Source: Heliocybe sulcata (lineage: Eukaryota > Basidiomycota > Agaricomycetes > Gloeophyllales > Gloeophyllaceae). Taken from it: a stretch of 64,000 nucleotides of DNA. This document shows positions 23,273-33,250 of the stretch, in pieces (position 1 is the first letter of the stretch; every line of letters starts with the position of its first letter). Position numbers and translations under genes: made by a program. The notes beneath the pieces were generated by a model, which searched no databases, had not been told where the DNA came from, and saw only the letters and a list, made by a program, of their open reading frames with translations. The DNA is taken from the NCBI GenBank assembly GCA_004369045.1, contig ML213515.1, positions 654,818-718,817 on the forward strand, given 5' to 3'.

Positions 23273-23735
23273 CCAGTGTTGTAGCAAGCTGCTGGGCCTG
23301 TCATGCCGTCTGTATAGGGATTACGTTTTGAGCAGCAGTATAGTCGACGTATATACATAGCAATGAAATCCAAGTCCGGGTCTTCATAAACTATGTGGCG
23401 TAACTGAGTGTCCTTGTCGAATGTGTGTCATAGTTACGTGTAACGGTCTGGCTCCGGCGCGCATCTCATTTTCTCTTGCTTTCGACCACTTCTGCAAGTA
23501 CGCTGTCTATTCTATGGTACAGTCGGTACCTGTAGCCTACTATTCCTTTCGATACTTATCTGCTCGCCGTGCAGTACGACCGGCGTCCTTGTCTGTTGCG
23601 GGATCATCGTCGCGGTAAAGCGCCTATCGGTATTCTTGGGTAAGCATTCGTCTCTCCATAATCACCCAAAGCTTGCTTTACTGATTCCGTGCTTCCGTGA
23701 AAGTAGGTGCTTGCTGATAGTCGTGCCCTTTAGCG

Positions 23736-25193
23736 ATGGTCTGTACGAAGAAGAGTGCCTACTCGCCCGAACCACCAAAATGGTTCCCAATCCAAGAGCT
23801 CCCAGTGGAACTGCTCTCGAAAATCTTCGTGCACTGCTTGGATGCAGGCTCAGGACGTGACGCGCAGTTTACTCGAGCACATTCAGGGAAGGCTCCCATG
23901 CTCTTGACACAGGTGTGCTCTCATTGGAGGAGGTGTGCGCTGGACACGCCCCAGTTGTGGTGCTCCCTGGAAATAATAGAGTCTAATCATAATCGTCATA
24001 CCAACAGTGGTCGGATGCGTGCCAGATCGTGTATGAATGCCCAAGTGGCTGGAGTAGGCGAGATGTGGTTCTCTCGCGCAAAGGCTCTCCCCCTTTCCAT
24101 AAAACTGCAGACTCGACTTGCTCTGCATGTTGACAACGCTTGCTTTACGACGCTCCAATCCTATTTCTCTGTCTGCGTCTGCCTATATCTATCTATACAC
24201 GACACTCAATGGCTGCTCGTCCTTTCCGGGGTTACGAACTCGGTACTGGACGAATTGACCCTGTCGTTGTCTCGCTACATGTCAGGTCCGGTCTTGGGTC
24301 CTCCTATGCACATCCCGCGACTGCGGAAGTTGACTCTGATTGACCATATCGATTCGATGGTAGACCTACTGGAGTTCTCGCCCGCCCATCTCGAGGAGCT
24401 ACTTTGGCATGGCCAAATGGACGATTTCACCGGATACGGGAGTCCGAAGCTGCCCGAGTTCCTGCGGCGCTGCGTGTCATTGACACGATGCTCTGTGGTG
24501 GTGTCATCCAGTCATTCCGGCGATACTATCTCGTTGCCCAAGCTGGAGTGGCTGGAGATCCACGCTCCCATCGCGGCTGATGGCGACATTAATCTGAGTC
24601 CCTTCCTAGACAGCCTTCATGTGCCCAGTCTTCAGAATCTGGAGCTGAGTTGGATAGGCATGATGAAATGCGGCACCGTCGATGTGCACTCCCTTATTAC
24701 CATGCTCGCCCGCTCTGGCTGCTCTCTGAAGCAGCTCACCATCGATTTAAAGTACGTCGTGTGCTCGAGCGTCGCAGAATTCGGCACGCTCCTGCGCGCT
24801 ATGCCTCACTTGGAGGTTATGAAAATGCGAAGTCACTTCCAGTCTCTCGGGGGAGGTGACTCTGACTTCGGTGACATCTTCCATTTCCTTACGTTCGGCT
24901 TCGCGGGGGAGGAGCTCCTGCCCAACCTTTCTGAGCTGGTGATCGTGATCGACCGGGAACTGGATTTCGATGAGGAGCCTTCTACACGTACCTTCGAGGC
25001 GATCCTTCGATCTTGCATGAATGCTGAGGGTGGACGGGCTGTGGGAGTGATGAGGCTGAGATCGTTTATCCGCTCAGCCTTGATCATATCGTTCTCTAAT
25101 TCCTCCAGGACATTTACCAAATGGTGGGACGGCGGATCCCATGTTATGCGACAGGACGGCAGTAGCACCGTCCCTACGCCAGTTATATCATAG
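23736..25193 (+). CDS. F-box protein, tandem pair member 2
   Basis: Single exon, 485 aa. MVCTKKSAYSPEPPKWFPIQ leads into the F-box ELPVELLSKIFVHCLDAG and then APMLLTQVCSHWRRCALDTP with QLWCSLEI. The C-terminal two thirds repeat the family pattern (LRKLTLIDHIDSMVDLLEF, LPKLEWLEIHAP, MPHLEVMKMRSH). It is a direct tandem copy of the preceding gene with scattered divergence and small length differences. The frame is uninterrupted, which argues that both copies are under selection or are young. Confidence 0.82.
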   Translation: MVCTKKSAYSPEPPKWFPIQELPVELLSKIFVHCLDAGSGRDAQFTRAHSGKAPMLLTQVCSHWRRCALDTPQLWCSLEIIESNHNRHTNSGRMRARSCMNAQVAGVGEMWFSRAKALPLSIKLQTRLALHVDNACFTTLQSYFSVCVCLYLSIHDTQWLLVLSGVTNSVLDELTLSLSRYMSGPVLGPPMHIPRLRKLTLIDHIDSMVDLLEFSPAHLEELLWHGQMDDFTGYGSPKLPEFLRRCVSLTRCSVVVSSSHSGDTISLPKLEWLEIHAPIAADGDINLSPFLDSLHVPSLQNLELSWIGMMKCGTVDVHSLITMLARSGCSLKQLTIDLKYVVCSSVAEFGTLLRAMPHLEVMKMRSHFQSLGGGDSDFGDIFHFLTFGFAGEELLPNLSELVIVIDRELDFDEEPSTRTFEAILRSCMNAEGGRAVGVMRLRSFIRSALIISFSNSSRTFTKWWDGGSHVMRQDGSSTVPTPVIS

Positions 25194-25489
25194 GGATGCC
25201 ATGCATCCCATCGACTTTGTGACGGCACTGGTTTACCGAGTTCACTTCGTCGAGGTAGCGCATATAAGCTAGCGGAGATGGAGAAATATTTTATAGATGC
25301 ACTCGAAGACTCTCAATGCAATTTTTGGTCGATCACACCCATCAAATGCCATAGTACATCCTTCAATATCGCACGTTGAACCCTGCGTCGTCTTTGTACG
25401 GCATTTCTGGTGTATGGAATTCGGCGACCCTGCCGGAATACTCTGTCCTAACGTTCAAACGGGTGAATACTGGTAAGCCAGACCAGCCC

Positions 25490-26035
25490 GTCAAAATGTA
25501 ACGTCGCTGCTCAGCGCAAGGAAGGTCAGCATTCTAGCCGCTCGTCTGACAGGCCTCAGAGTGAGCGGACGCAGGCAGTCAGAAGCCATATCCAATACAC
25601 GATATGCTACGACTCGAGCACGCCTTCGACAAATGCCAGAATGCCACAGCTGACTGTCCATTATAATCCGCATGTGACTCAGGAATGGATAGGTCTGTCG
25701 AGAGAGTGAACGCAGCACTTTCGTCGGGTCCCTATTTCATGAGGTCAGAATGTGAATTGACAAGGACAGAGGCCACGTTTTCGTACGGCCAGCTATAGCC
25801 GAGAAGAGTCGGTCGCAAAGGGCGCAGTGACGGTACGAAATAACCGCCATCATGAAAATAACTGGCAGTAATCAGACCAACATAGGGAACGCCAGGCTCG
25901 GTCACGGCAATGGAGTGTTCCTCAGTACCGGCACACTTGCGCGAAGAGAAGCTGGACCCGTCAGGGCTTGGCTACAGTGAACATCGAGACAGCCGATGAA
26001 GATCCTGGGCACCAGCTCTGCCGGCAGCTCTGCAT
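25490..26035 (-). pseudogene. F-box gene relic
   Basis: On the minus strand near 26035 the sequence still encodes ELPAELVPRIFIGCLDV, the start of an F-box, but the ATG is out of frame with it by one base and the frame stops soon after. Further on (about 25810-25740), bases resemble the region after the F-box in the relic at 62.7-63.5 kb (shared stretch reading ASVLVNS / ASILVDL). The relic keeps the upstream repeat module found at 26215-26520. No C-terminal half is seen. The 296 bp between 25194 and 25490 show nothing. Confidence 0.6.
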
Positions 26036-26214
26036 GTCCACCACGCTATATTGGCGATGATATATCACTGAGAAAAATTCCAATACTTAATGGTGTATGG
26101 TACGACATGTGCGCGTCTTACCAACAGACTACGTGATTATGGTCAAATCAGTGTCGATTTAAGATAACCAGTAGCACTTCCTAGTTACCGAGTCACTCTC
26201 TGGCTCGAGGCCAC

Positions 26215-26520
26215 CCATTAATTGGGTGACGGTATTTGTGGCAGCGATGCCACGGTGGCACCGGAAGATGCCGTCCGGACAGGAAAACTGCCTCTGGTAA
26301 CGCGACCAATCCAACCCAGGTCTTCTTCTGTCCATGACTGAGTCGCCAGAAATGCAGATTTCATGAAGGCCGCAGACGAAAGCGCAACTCTTGCTACAGT
26401 CAAGGTACCCCGTGACACAGGACGTACTGAATCACCGTCGATCTGCAGATGCCACTTTCGCGTTTCGCGTTCTGCTTATTGGAGATGTTGCAAACGCCGC
26501 TGAATTTCAGTGAGCCACAA
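26215..26520 (-). repeat. Dispersed F-box upstream module (copy A)
   Basis: About 300 bp are clearly homologous, in the same order and orientation, to 63724-64000. The core palindrome GTGGCAGCGATGCCAC is at 26238-26253 and is followed by GGTGGCACCGGAAG. Shared text continues to GATCTGCAGATGCCACTT near 26440. It lies about 200 bp upstream of an F-box relic. Shorter versions occur at 33535-33600 and, inverted, at 42245-42300, each upstream of an F-box gene. It could be a promoter carried along by duplication. Confidence 0.75.
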
Positions 26521-26632
26521 GTGAGTAATCTATGGATGTCGTCGTACAGGAAACAGTATCTGCTCCGTGCCTTCCCATCTACCATCTACTTCGCCAGGAC
26601 CGATGCGATCCGATACCTCCCCCCAACTCGAC

Positions 26633-28213
26633 TCAGTCCTCCTCTCCCTCTTGCTCCTCGTCCTCATGTGCATGGATTACCCTCTCAATGGACGAATCAT
26701 CGTCTTCTGCCTCTGGGCTACCACCATGCTCGTACCCCAGTGAACGATCCCAATCGACTGGGATCTTCTTCCTCAACGCCATGACGTCCTCGCTAAGGAC
26801 GTTTATTGCATCTCGGATTGTAAGATTGTTTTGTTTGTCCTCCTGCCGGAGGTACTGAACCGTCTTGCTTAGGAGCTCTATGAAGTCATCTTCGTTGCTG
26901 GCAAGGAAAGTCGGCCGAAACCTGACATGGTTCAGTTGAATCTTCTTCACGCGAGAACACACCAGCTCCCAGCCCCCGACAACAATGGGCCTGTGTCCAT
27001 TTCGCCTGGTTGTGTCCTCCCTGAATCGGAGTACACGGATAAGACGCGACGGGAACGGCCCTATCAGGTGTCGGCTAGGCAGTAAGCCGGGTTCATTATA
27101 CTCGTCCATGTCCTCAATGTCGAGCTCGGTCACTTGCGCGAAGGAGGTGCGCAGTGTCTCTGCCAAGGCATCGTATACTTGGCCCTCCTCCTCATCCCGA
27201 TACGTCGACATGATGATATCAAGCCGCGGCTCCGCTGGTGCTTCACCCGCCCCGGTTTCTCCAGGCGCCGGAGAAAAGCTCAGCTTGGTGTAGGAAGTAT
27301 TGATATGCTCGAGCCTGCATTTGCGGTATTGGCTGCTGGCGACGATCTTGTTGACCTTCGGGGCAAGAATTCTCGCGATATCCCTGACGCTGCTGAGGTC
27401 CTCGTGCTCGATCTCGATAATTGTGGTTGCCTCCGTCGGGAAATCGAGGCGGGCAAGGACGTTTGCAGATGCCGTGCTCCTGATGGCCATATCGAGTGTC
27501 TGCAGATGCGGCAGCGCAACATCATGCATGGTATTGTCATCCTTGACAGTCGCGCAAAGCGCGAGGTGCTTGAGATCCGGCACCATCAGCAACGTTGCGG
27601 AGACATCGTTCGCAGGCATCTTGAGATTGCCGCGGATCTCGAGTCGCTCCAGGCTACGACTGTGGGAGACGACAGTCTCGATAGTGCTCGGATAGAGGAA
27701 TGTGACACGCAAGTCCTTCAGTGCCGGAGCAGTGATGGGTAGTACGGCGCTGGGCGGCACCGGTAATCCGACCTCGTATGTACTGAGCTCCAGCTTTTGA
27801 AGCTTGGGAAAGTTCCATGCCTGACCATTGCAGAACTCGACCCACATCGCACTTCGGATCGTGATGTCGAGCGAGAGGATCTTGTAGGAGAAGCTGCGGA
27901 GGACCGTGAAGAGCTTCTCGGCCTTGCCTGGGTTCATGCAGCGGAGGCGGACCTTCGGATTCGCAGCTCTGGTGAGGAAGAGGGCGGTCAGGTCGGGGTG
28001 GAAGGCGACGACGTCGTCCCACAGATGCTTGTTCCTCTCCAATACCCTGTGGAACGTCTGAGAGACGAGCCTTTTCTTCACCCAGGAGACTGTCGAGCAT
28101 CCCGACTCGCCGGCGGCGGCAGCTTCCTTCTCCATGCCGACTGCGAGGGTCAGGATGTTATCGAGCGTCTCGGTTGGGATGCGATATATTGGGGCAGAAT
28201 TGATGAAAGCCAT
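26633..28213 (-). CDS. Divergent F-box-like / leucine-rich protein
   Basis: Single exon, 526 aa if translation starts at the ATG complementary to 28211-28213 (MAFINSAPIYRIPTETLDNI); a longer frame reaches 28288 but adds an atypical N-terminus. An F-box-like motif occupies residues 8-60 (IPTETLDNILTLAVGME, WVKKRLVSQTFHRVLERNKH, LWDDVVAF). Many leucine-rich segments follow (FPKLQKLELSTYEVGLP, LERLEIRGNLKMP, LPHLQTLDMAIR). The C-terminus is acidic (EDDDSSIERVIHAHEDEEQE). It differs strongly from the neighbouring F-box family and probably represents a separate, older lineage. Its role is presumably protein binding; nothing more specific can be said. Confidence 0.72.
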   Translation of the reverse strand: MAFINSAPIYRIPTETLDNILTLAVGMEKEAAAAGESGCSTVSWVKKRLVSQTFHRVLERNKHLWDDVVAFHPDLTALFLTRAANPKVRLRCMNPGKAEKLFTVLRSFSYKILSLDITIRSAMWVEFCNGQAWNFPKLQKLELSTYEVGLPVPPSAVLPITAPALKDLRVTFLYPSTIETVVSHSRSLERLEIRGNLKMPANDVSATLLMVPDLKHLALCATVKDDNTMHDVALPHLQTLDMAIRSTASANVLARLDFPTEATTIIEIEHEDLSSVRDIARILAPKVNKIVASSQYRKCRLEHINTSYTKLSFSPAPGETGAGEAPAEPRLDIIMSTYRDEEEGQVYDALAETLRTSFAQVTELDIEDMDEYNEPGLLPSRHLIGPFPSRLIRVLRFREDTTRRNGHRPIVVGGWELVCSRVKKIQLNHVRFRPTFLASNEDDFIELLSKTVQYLRQEDKQNNLTIRDAINVLSEDVMALRKKIPVDWDRSLGYEHGGSPEAEDDDSSIERVIHAHEDEEQEGEED

Positions 28214-29100
28214 GTTTCCTGAGGAAAGGCATGTTGTCAGCAAAGCTTGAGACGAAGAAATATGATGATATGAAAAAGCGTGTGGCACGGTGGCACGATG
28301 TCCTCTGCCACTGCGACGGAGATCGAGCCGAGTCGCTCACCTCAGTGATTGATGGACTAAATGTGGTCGTAGAATTGAGTGTGGGGCTTGTAATGGAGAA
28401 TTGCCGTGGCAGATAGAGCGCTTTGGACGATCTAGTGGTATGGATCGTGTGGCACTCAACACCAACGACGGAGCAGAAAGGTGCGACAGACGTACGGTAT
28501 AAGCTTTGAAGTAAAGTCGAGCTTACAATCGGTTGTGTAAACCGTCTAGTGGCCTGTGCGAGCAGATGCGAAGTTGTGCGTCTGGATGGAGTTCCTGAGC
28601 TGGAAGGAAGGAAGTGCGCACTCGCGCCCCTTGAAGAATGCGTGACCTATTTGGCTCTCGGCTGTGGCATGATTCCCACGCTCTTTCCTTTCCGATAGCG
28701 GGTCATGGTGTCTCGCAGAAGTGCTGCCTCAGCGTGGTCCTGAAAGTGTCAAAAGAGTACAGCAAGGCCCGCTAGACCCGTGATAGATTCTAGGTTGCAA
28801 TAAAAACGACCTTAACGAAGGACAAGTCGCATGAAACCCACCGGATTTACTAGCTGCTACCTGTTTACGGAAAATATTTGTACTGCACACGCACCAGGCA
28901 GGATGTACGCAAATGTACTGCTTATGCATTCGAGAGAGTCGCAAAAGCTTTATACCGCTTTCGCAAATCAGACCCTCTCGACGCAGCTTTCACAAAGTCT
29001 TCGCGCCGCGCCCAGGCTCCATCTACGAGCGGCTGCTCCAGCGTTCTCGCGTACTTACTGCGCTTCTTAACCATGTCAGAGTCCCCTCAGCCAACACGCC
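28214..29100. other. Intergenic, no gene seen
   Basis: Upstream region of the divergent F-box-like gene. Several short frames overlap, but none shows a family pattern. Confidence 0.5.
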
Positions 29101-29259
29101 ATGGACCTTGATGCATCAGCGTCTGCCTCTGGATCATTTTATGAGTTCGAATTCCAACGACCACCCGGATGGACTGGAAGTATACAAGAAGACTGCTTGT
29201 GCAGTATCACCTATATATGCCGGCCTGAGGGGGCGGAGTACCCGGTTGGCATAGACTAA
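29101..29259 (+). CDS. Small ORF of 52 aa with a related copy at 31.4-31.6 kb
   Basis: ATG at 29101 opens MDLDASASASGSFYEFEF, then QRPPGWTGSIQEDC and a stop at 29259. The duplicate DNA near 31490-31570 still encodes QRPPGWNGSIQEEC before ending early. The two regions are homologous over several hundred bases on both sides, so the resemblance may reflect only DNA duplication. There is no signal peptide or CaaX end. It may be the 3' part of a lost gene. The rest of 29260-29606 is 3' flank of the F-box gene. Confidence 0.2.
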   Translation: MDLDASASASGSFYEFEFQRPPGWTGSIQEDCLCSITYICRPEGAEYPVGID

Positions 29260-29606
29260 CGAGGAGTGAATAGCAAACAACGATTGCGGACGTAAGAAAT
29301 AAGCCACAAAAAAAGTTGAATTTATAGTCCACACACGCTGGACTGTGTCTGCACATCATGTCTGAAACACCAAAAAGAAGGATTTACTACGTCGAAAATG
29401 TCAGCCAAAAAGGGATGTACAGTGCTCATCCTGGTTGAAGCCTGGCGAATCCTTCCGATGTACTACCCCGTCCCAACAGACCTTGGCTTCCAAGAAAGCA
29501 CGAAAATTGAAAGACGCCCGTGACACAAAGTGGCAGGCCTAGGACATGTTTTTGGAAAGGAATGAACGCAGATGCGCTGAGAGGTGTTTCGGTCGTCCAA
29601 ATACCT

Positions 29607-30977
29607 CTAATGTAGGATTGACTTGAGAATATCGCCATCCTTGGGCCCAGTCCATTTCATAAAATGTCCACCGCTTTCAATGGTTGGGATGACCACGATG
29701 TTGAATCGACCAAGATAAACCTTGCCTTCCTCCTCAGGCCTGGTTCCGCGCATGCGTGACCGCAGCATTCTCTCGAGCGGGGCCTTGTGATGCTCACGCA
29801 CCCAATCAATTTCAATGTCTGTAAGCTTCGGCAAGAGAGCCTGGTGCGAGTCGCTTTCCGAAACGTACGTGAGATAGTCGCAGATGTCTGAGAAACCGGT
29901 CTCCTTTCCGCAGAAATCATCCTGAACGCCATCAATGTGGAGCCTTTCGAGACGGGGCATGGCAAGCAATAGCTCGCGGAACTGCTCTACGTCTCTAGCG
30001 AACGACGTCCAGAGTTCTGTCCTCAGCTCCCTCAGACGACAGTCCGAGTGCACGAGGAAACGCGTGAGGGCGGCTGCCGACGGTAAGTAGAAGGGATAGC
30101 CGATATCGATGTTGACAGGAACCAGACGTAGCTCCTGCAGGGATGGAACTAGGAAGAGGGCTAAGAAATCCTCCAAGTTCCGACCGTTTCGCTCAGGTAG
30201 TGCGCGAATTTCCAGAGCCCGCACAAGTGGCAGTTCGCTCGCAGGTCCCTCGTCGAGCGTAGCTTCTGCAATTGTCACCCGGCACTTGGTCAAGGAAGTA
30301 TACTGCGGTAATATATGTACAATTTCTCGCATGCAGGAGTAATCGCACCACTGCAGTTCCCGGAGCTGAGAACGCGGGAAGCGTATAGACTCGATTGTCC
30401 ATTCAATGTTGCCGCTGAGAGTTAGGTTCTGCAGGGACGGCGCATGCAATGGACAATCAAGGGGGTTGTATTCTTGCACGCGTCCCAGCTCGAGGGACTC
30501 TAGCATGGGACAGTGGAGACCTGAAAGCAGCGGAGACAGCCAGCCGTATTCTGCCTCAAGAGAGAGGAGGCGGCACTGCGATATAAAAGAGCGGAGAACA
30601 GGAACATAATTGTCCAGCTCGCTCGTCCGCGAGGCGTCGATGCCAAGCGACAAGGCGAGTGGCTGCGCGCCTGCGCGAGAAAACCATGATTGGAGTTTCT
30701 CGAACGCGCGTTGTGCTCGAGAGTTGGAGGGGTCGGAGGAGTCGCATTCGGGTACGCGTATCTGGAGTGAACACCAAAGCTCCGTGGTACTGATAGCGCA
30801 CTCCCTCCAGGACGCACACACCTGAGTTAGGAGAAGCGGGGCGTGACGAGGATCTGGTGTGATGAAGTTCGATTCTGTGTCCAATGACTGGAAGAAGATC
30901 TTGGACACCAACTCTGTGGGAATGGCTTGCGTGAAGGACCGCATAGTGTGCGTCGATCGAGTATCACTACGAACCAT
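29607..30977 (-). CDS. F-box protein (minus-strand array)
   Basis: Single exon, 456 aa. MVRSDTRSTHTMRSFTQAIP leads into TELVSKIFFQSLDTES and the block HAPLLLTQVCASWRECAIST with TELWCSLQI. The middle reads WLSPLLSGLHCPMLESLEL and the end WTGPKDGDILKSILH, shared with all members of the 29-45 kb array. A segment of about 240 bp (30601-30841) is nearly identical to the pseudogene at 32915-33154. The upstream 170 bp are repeated in inverted orientation before the gene at 40188. It is presumably an SCF substrate receptor. The frame is intact. Confidence 0.82.
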   Translation of the reverse strand: MVRSDTRSTHTMRSFTQAIPTELVSKIFFQSLDTESNFITPDPRHAPLLLTQVCASWRECAISTTELWCSLQIRVPECDSSDPSNSRAQRAFEKLQSWFSRAGAQPLALSLGIDASRTSELDNYVPVLRSFISQCRLLSLEAEYGWLSPLLSGLHCPMLESLELGRVQEYNPLDCPLHAPSLQNLTLSGNIEWTIESIRFPRSQLRELQWCDYSCMREIVHILPQYTSLTKCRVTIAEATLDEGPASELPLVRALEIRALPERNGRNLEDFLALFLVPSLQELRLVPVNIDIGYPFYLPSAAALTRFLVHSDCRLRELRTELWTSFARDVEQFRELLLAMPRLERLHIDGVQDDFCGKETGFSDICDYLTYVSESDSHQALLPKLTDIEIDWVREHHKAPLERMLRSRMRGTRPEEEGKVYLGRFNIVVIPTIESGGHFMKWTGPKDGDILKSILH

Positions 30978-30984
30978 TGCAGCA

Positions 30985-31165
30985 GTTAGCGCCTTACGGT
31001 GTTATGCTCACTGCTGAGAGTAAGTTAAGCACAGTAAACCGTCGACTTACGATATGGGGAGGCCGTGCAGAATTCAGGTGGAGGTGTCGAGTTTGTTCAA
31101 GTTGAAGTCCCTGCGTCCTCCCAGGAGGCCTTATACCCGTGGGAATCCAGGACATTGACTGTGGC
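30985..31165. repeat. Upstream block repeated in inverted orientation at 40005-40165
   Basis: The sequence reading ACGATATGGGGAGGCCGTGC near 31050, with flanking GAATTCAGGTGGAGGTGTCGA, recurs as its reverse complement at about 40070-40125. In both places it ends near a GGCCTTATACCCGTGGGAAT-like block. Both copies sit immediately upstream of an F-box start (30977 minus, 40188 plus). It marks an inverted duplication of gene plus promoter. Confidence 0.8.
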
Positions 31166-31302
31166 TCCAGAGTCCAGCTTGTCCTTTTACCTCGTTCTCT
31201 CACCTTGCTGTGTAATCCATCAAAAGGTGATTGTAATAATTGCGCCCGACAGCTGCGTGCGGCCTGCGGTATAGAACAATAGGTGACTTGTAGCCTAATT
31301 CC

Positions 31303-31440
31303 TCTTTGCTAGAGACGTAGAGCAGTTCCGCAAGCTGCTGCTTGCTATGCCCCATCTCGAAAGGCTGCACATTGATGGCGTCCACGATGATTCATATGGA
31401 AAGGAGACCGGGTTCTCAGTTAGCCATGTCGAGGTCTCCT
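31303..31440 (+). pseudogene. Isolated F-box C-terminal fragment, plus strand
   Basis: A short piece encodes ARDVEQFRKLLLAMPHLERL followed by HIDGVHDDSYGKETGFS, the well-conserved three-quarter point of the array F-box proteins. It is in the opposite orientation to its neighbours and lacks all other gene parts. It stops shortly after. It is most likely a leftover of an inversion or of an ectopic recombination junction between array copies. The surrounding 31166-31937 otherwise holds duplicated 3'-flank sequence and no gene. Confidence 0.75.
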
Positions 31441-31937
31441 GAGCCAACACGCCCTGCCTCATGTTGCATGAGCATCTACCTTGGGAGCATTGCTTGGGTT
31501 CCAATCCCAAAGACCACCCGGATGGAACGGAAGTATACAAGAAGAATGCTGCGAAATATCAGCTATGTTGGCTTGAGAGGGTGGAGGAACCAGTTGGCAT
31601 AGAATGACGAGGAGTGAATAGCAAGTAACGTTCGCGGACGTGTGAATTAAGCCGGGACAATAATCGAATTTATGGTCACTAGACTGTGTCTGCACACTAA
31701 AAAGAAGGAATTACTACTGTCGATTGTCGAAAGTGCCAGCGAATATTGAGCTATGATATATGAGTGGTTGAATCCTCGCCGATGCGCGCGCTATACTACC
31801 CCGTGAGAAGAGACCTCGGCTTCCGCGAACGCGTAAAAACTGAAACACGCACGTGAAACAATGTGGCAGGCATAGGTCACGTTTCCGAAAGGTAATGAAC
31901 GCAGATACGCTGAGGTATTTGTGTCGTCCAAATATGT

Positions 31938-33250
31938 TCAATGTAGGAGCGACTTGATGATCTCGCCATCCTTGGGCCCAGTCCATTCCATACGGCGTCC
32001 AGCGCCTCCAGTAATGTGGAAGACCACGATGCGGAATCGACCAAGATAAACCTTCCCGTCCTCCGCAGCTCCAGTTGCGCGCATGCGAGACCGCAACATT
32101 CTCTTGATCGATGTCTCGTGATTGTCTTGCACCCGGCCAATTTCAAGGTCTGGAAGCTGCGGCAAGAGATCCTGGCGCGAATGGCCTGTCGAAGCATAGG
32201 TAAGATAGTCGCAGATGTCTGAGAACCCGGTCTTCTTTCCACAGAAATCATCGCTGACGCCATCAATGTGGAGCCTTTCGAGATGAGGCATAGCGAGCAG
32301 CAGCTCGCGGAGCTGCTCTACGTCTCTAGCGAAGGACATCCAAAGTTCTGTCCTCAGCTCCGTCAGGCGACAGTCCGAGTGCACAAGGAAACGCGTGAGG
32401 GCGGCTGCCGACGGTAAGTAGAAGGGATAGCTGCCACTGCTGTAGATAGGAACCAGACGTAGCTCCTGCAAGGATGGAACTAGGAAGAGGGCTAAGAAAT
32501 CCTCCAAATTACGACCATCTCGCTCATGTAGTGCGCGGATTTCCAGAGCTCGCAGGTACCTTTTCGAGCGTAACTTGTTCTGGAATTGACACGCAGCACT
32601 TGGTCAAGGAAGTATACTGCGGTAATATATGTAGGATTGTTCGCTCGATGGAGTAATCGCACCACTGCAACTCCCGGAGCTGGAAACGCCGGAAGCATAT
32701 AGAGTCGATTGTCCAGTCGATGTTGCCGGTGAGAGATAGTGTCTGCAGAGATGGCACGTGCAATGGACGATCAAGGGGTTTATATTGTTGCGCGTGTACC
32801 AGTTCTAGGGACTCTAGCATGGGACAGTGGAGACCTGAAAGCAGCGGAGACAGCCAGCCGTATCTTGCATCGAGAGAGAAGATGCGACACCGCGATATAA
32901 AAGAGCGGCGAACAGGAACATAATTGTCCAGCTCGCTCGTCCGCGAGGCGTCGATGCCAAGCGACAAGGCGAGTGGCTGCGCGCCTGCGCGAGAAAACCA
33001 TGATTGGAGTTTCTCGAACGCGCGTTGTGCTCGAGAGTTGGAGGGGTCGGAGGAGTCGCATTCGGGTACGCGTATCTGGAGTGAACACCAAAGCTCCGTA
33101 GTACTGATAGCGCACTCCCTCCAGGACGCACACACCTGAGTTAGGAGAAGCGGGGCATGGCGAGGATCTGGTGTGATGAAGTCGGACTTTGCATCCAGGC
33201 AGTGAGTGGACGAAGATCTTGGACACCAGCTCCGTTGGAATGGTTTGCAT
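31938..33250 (-). pseudogene. Broken F-box gene (mosaic)
   Basis: The full length of an array F-box gene is present but split into three frames. After the start (MQTIPTELVSKIFVHSL) a tandem AGTGAGTG at 33201-33208 (CACT doubled on the coding strand) shifts the frame. The second frame then runs through the F-box end and leucine-rich part (ITPDPRHAPLLLTQVCASWR). At about 32548-32555 a 20-base loss between two copies of CTGCGAGC, compared with the gene at 43391, shifts it again. The last frame (31938-32507) is intact to WTGPKDGEIIKSLLH. Its 5' half is nearly identical to the gene at 29607-30977 and its 3' end to that at 40188-41585. It lies 960 bp upstream of the former. Confidence 0.85.

Noticed and set aside
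28214-28288. 25-residue N-terminal extension of the divergent F-box-like protein
   Set aside because: The F-box-like motif follows directly from Met at 28213, and the extension looks like untranslated leader.
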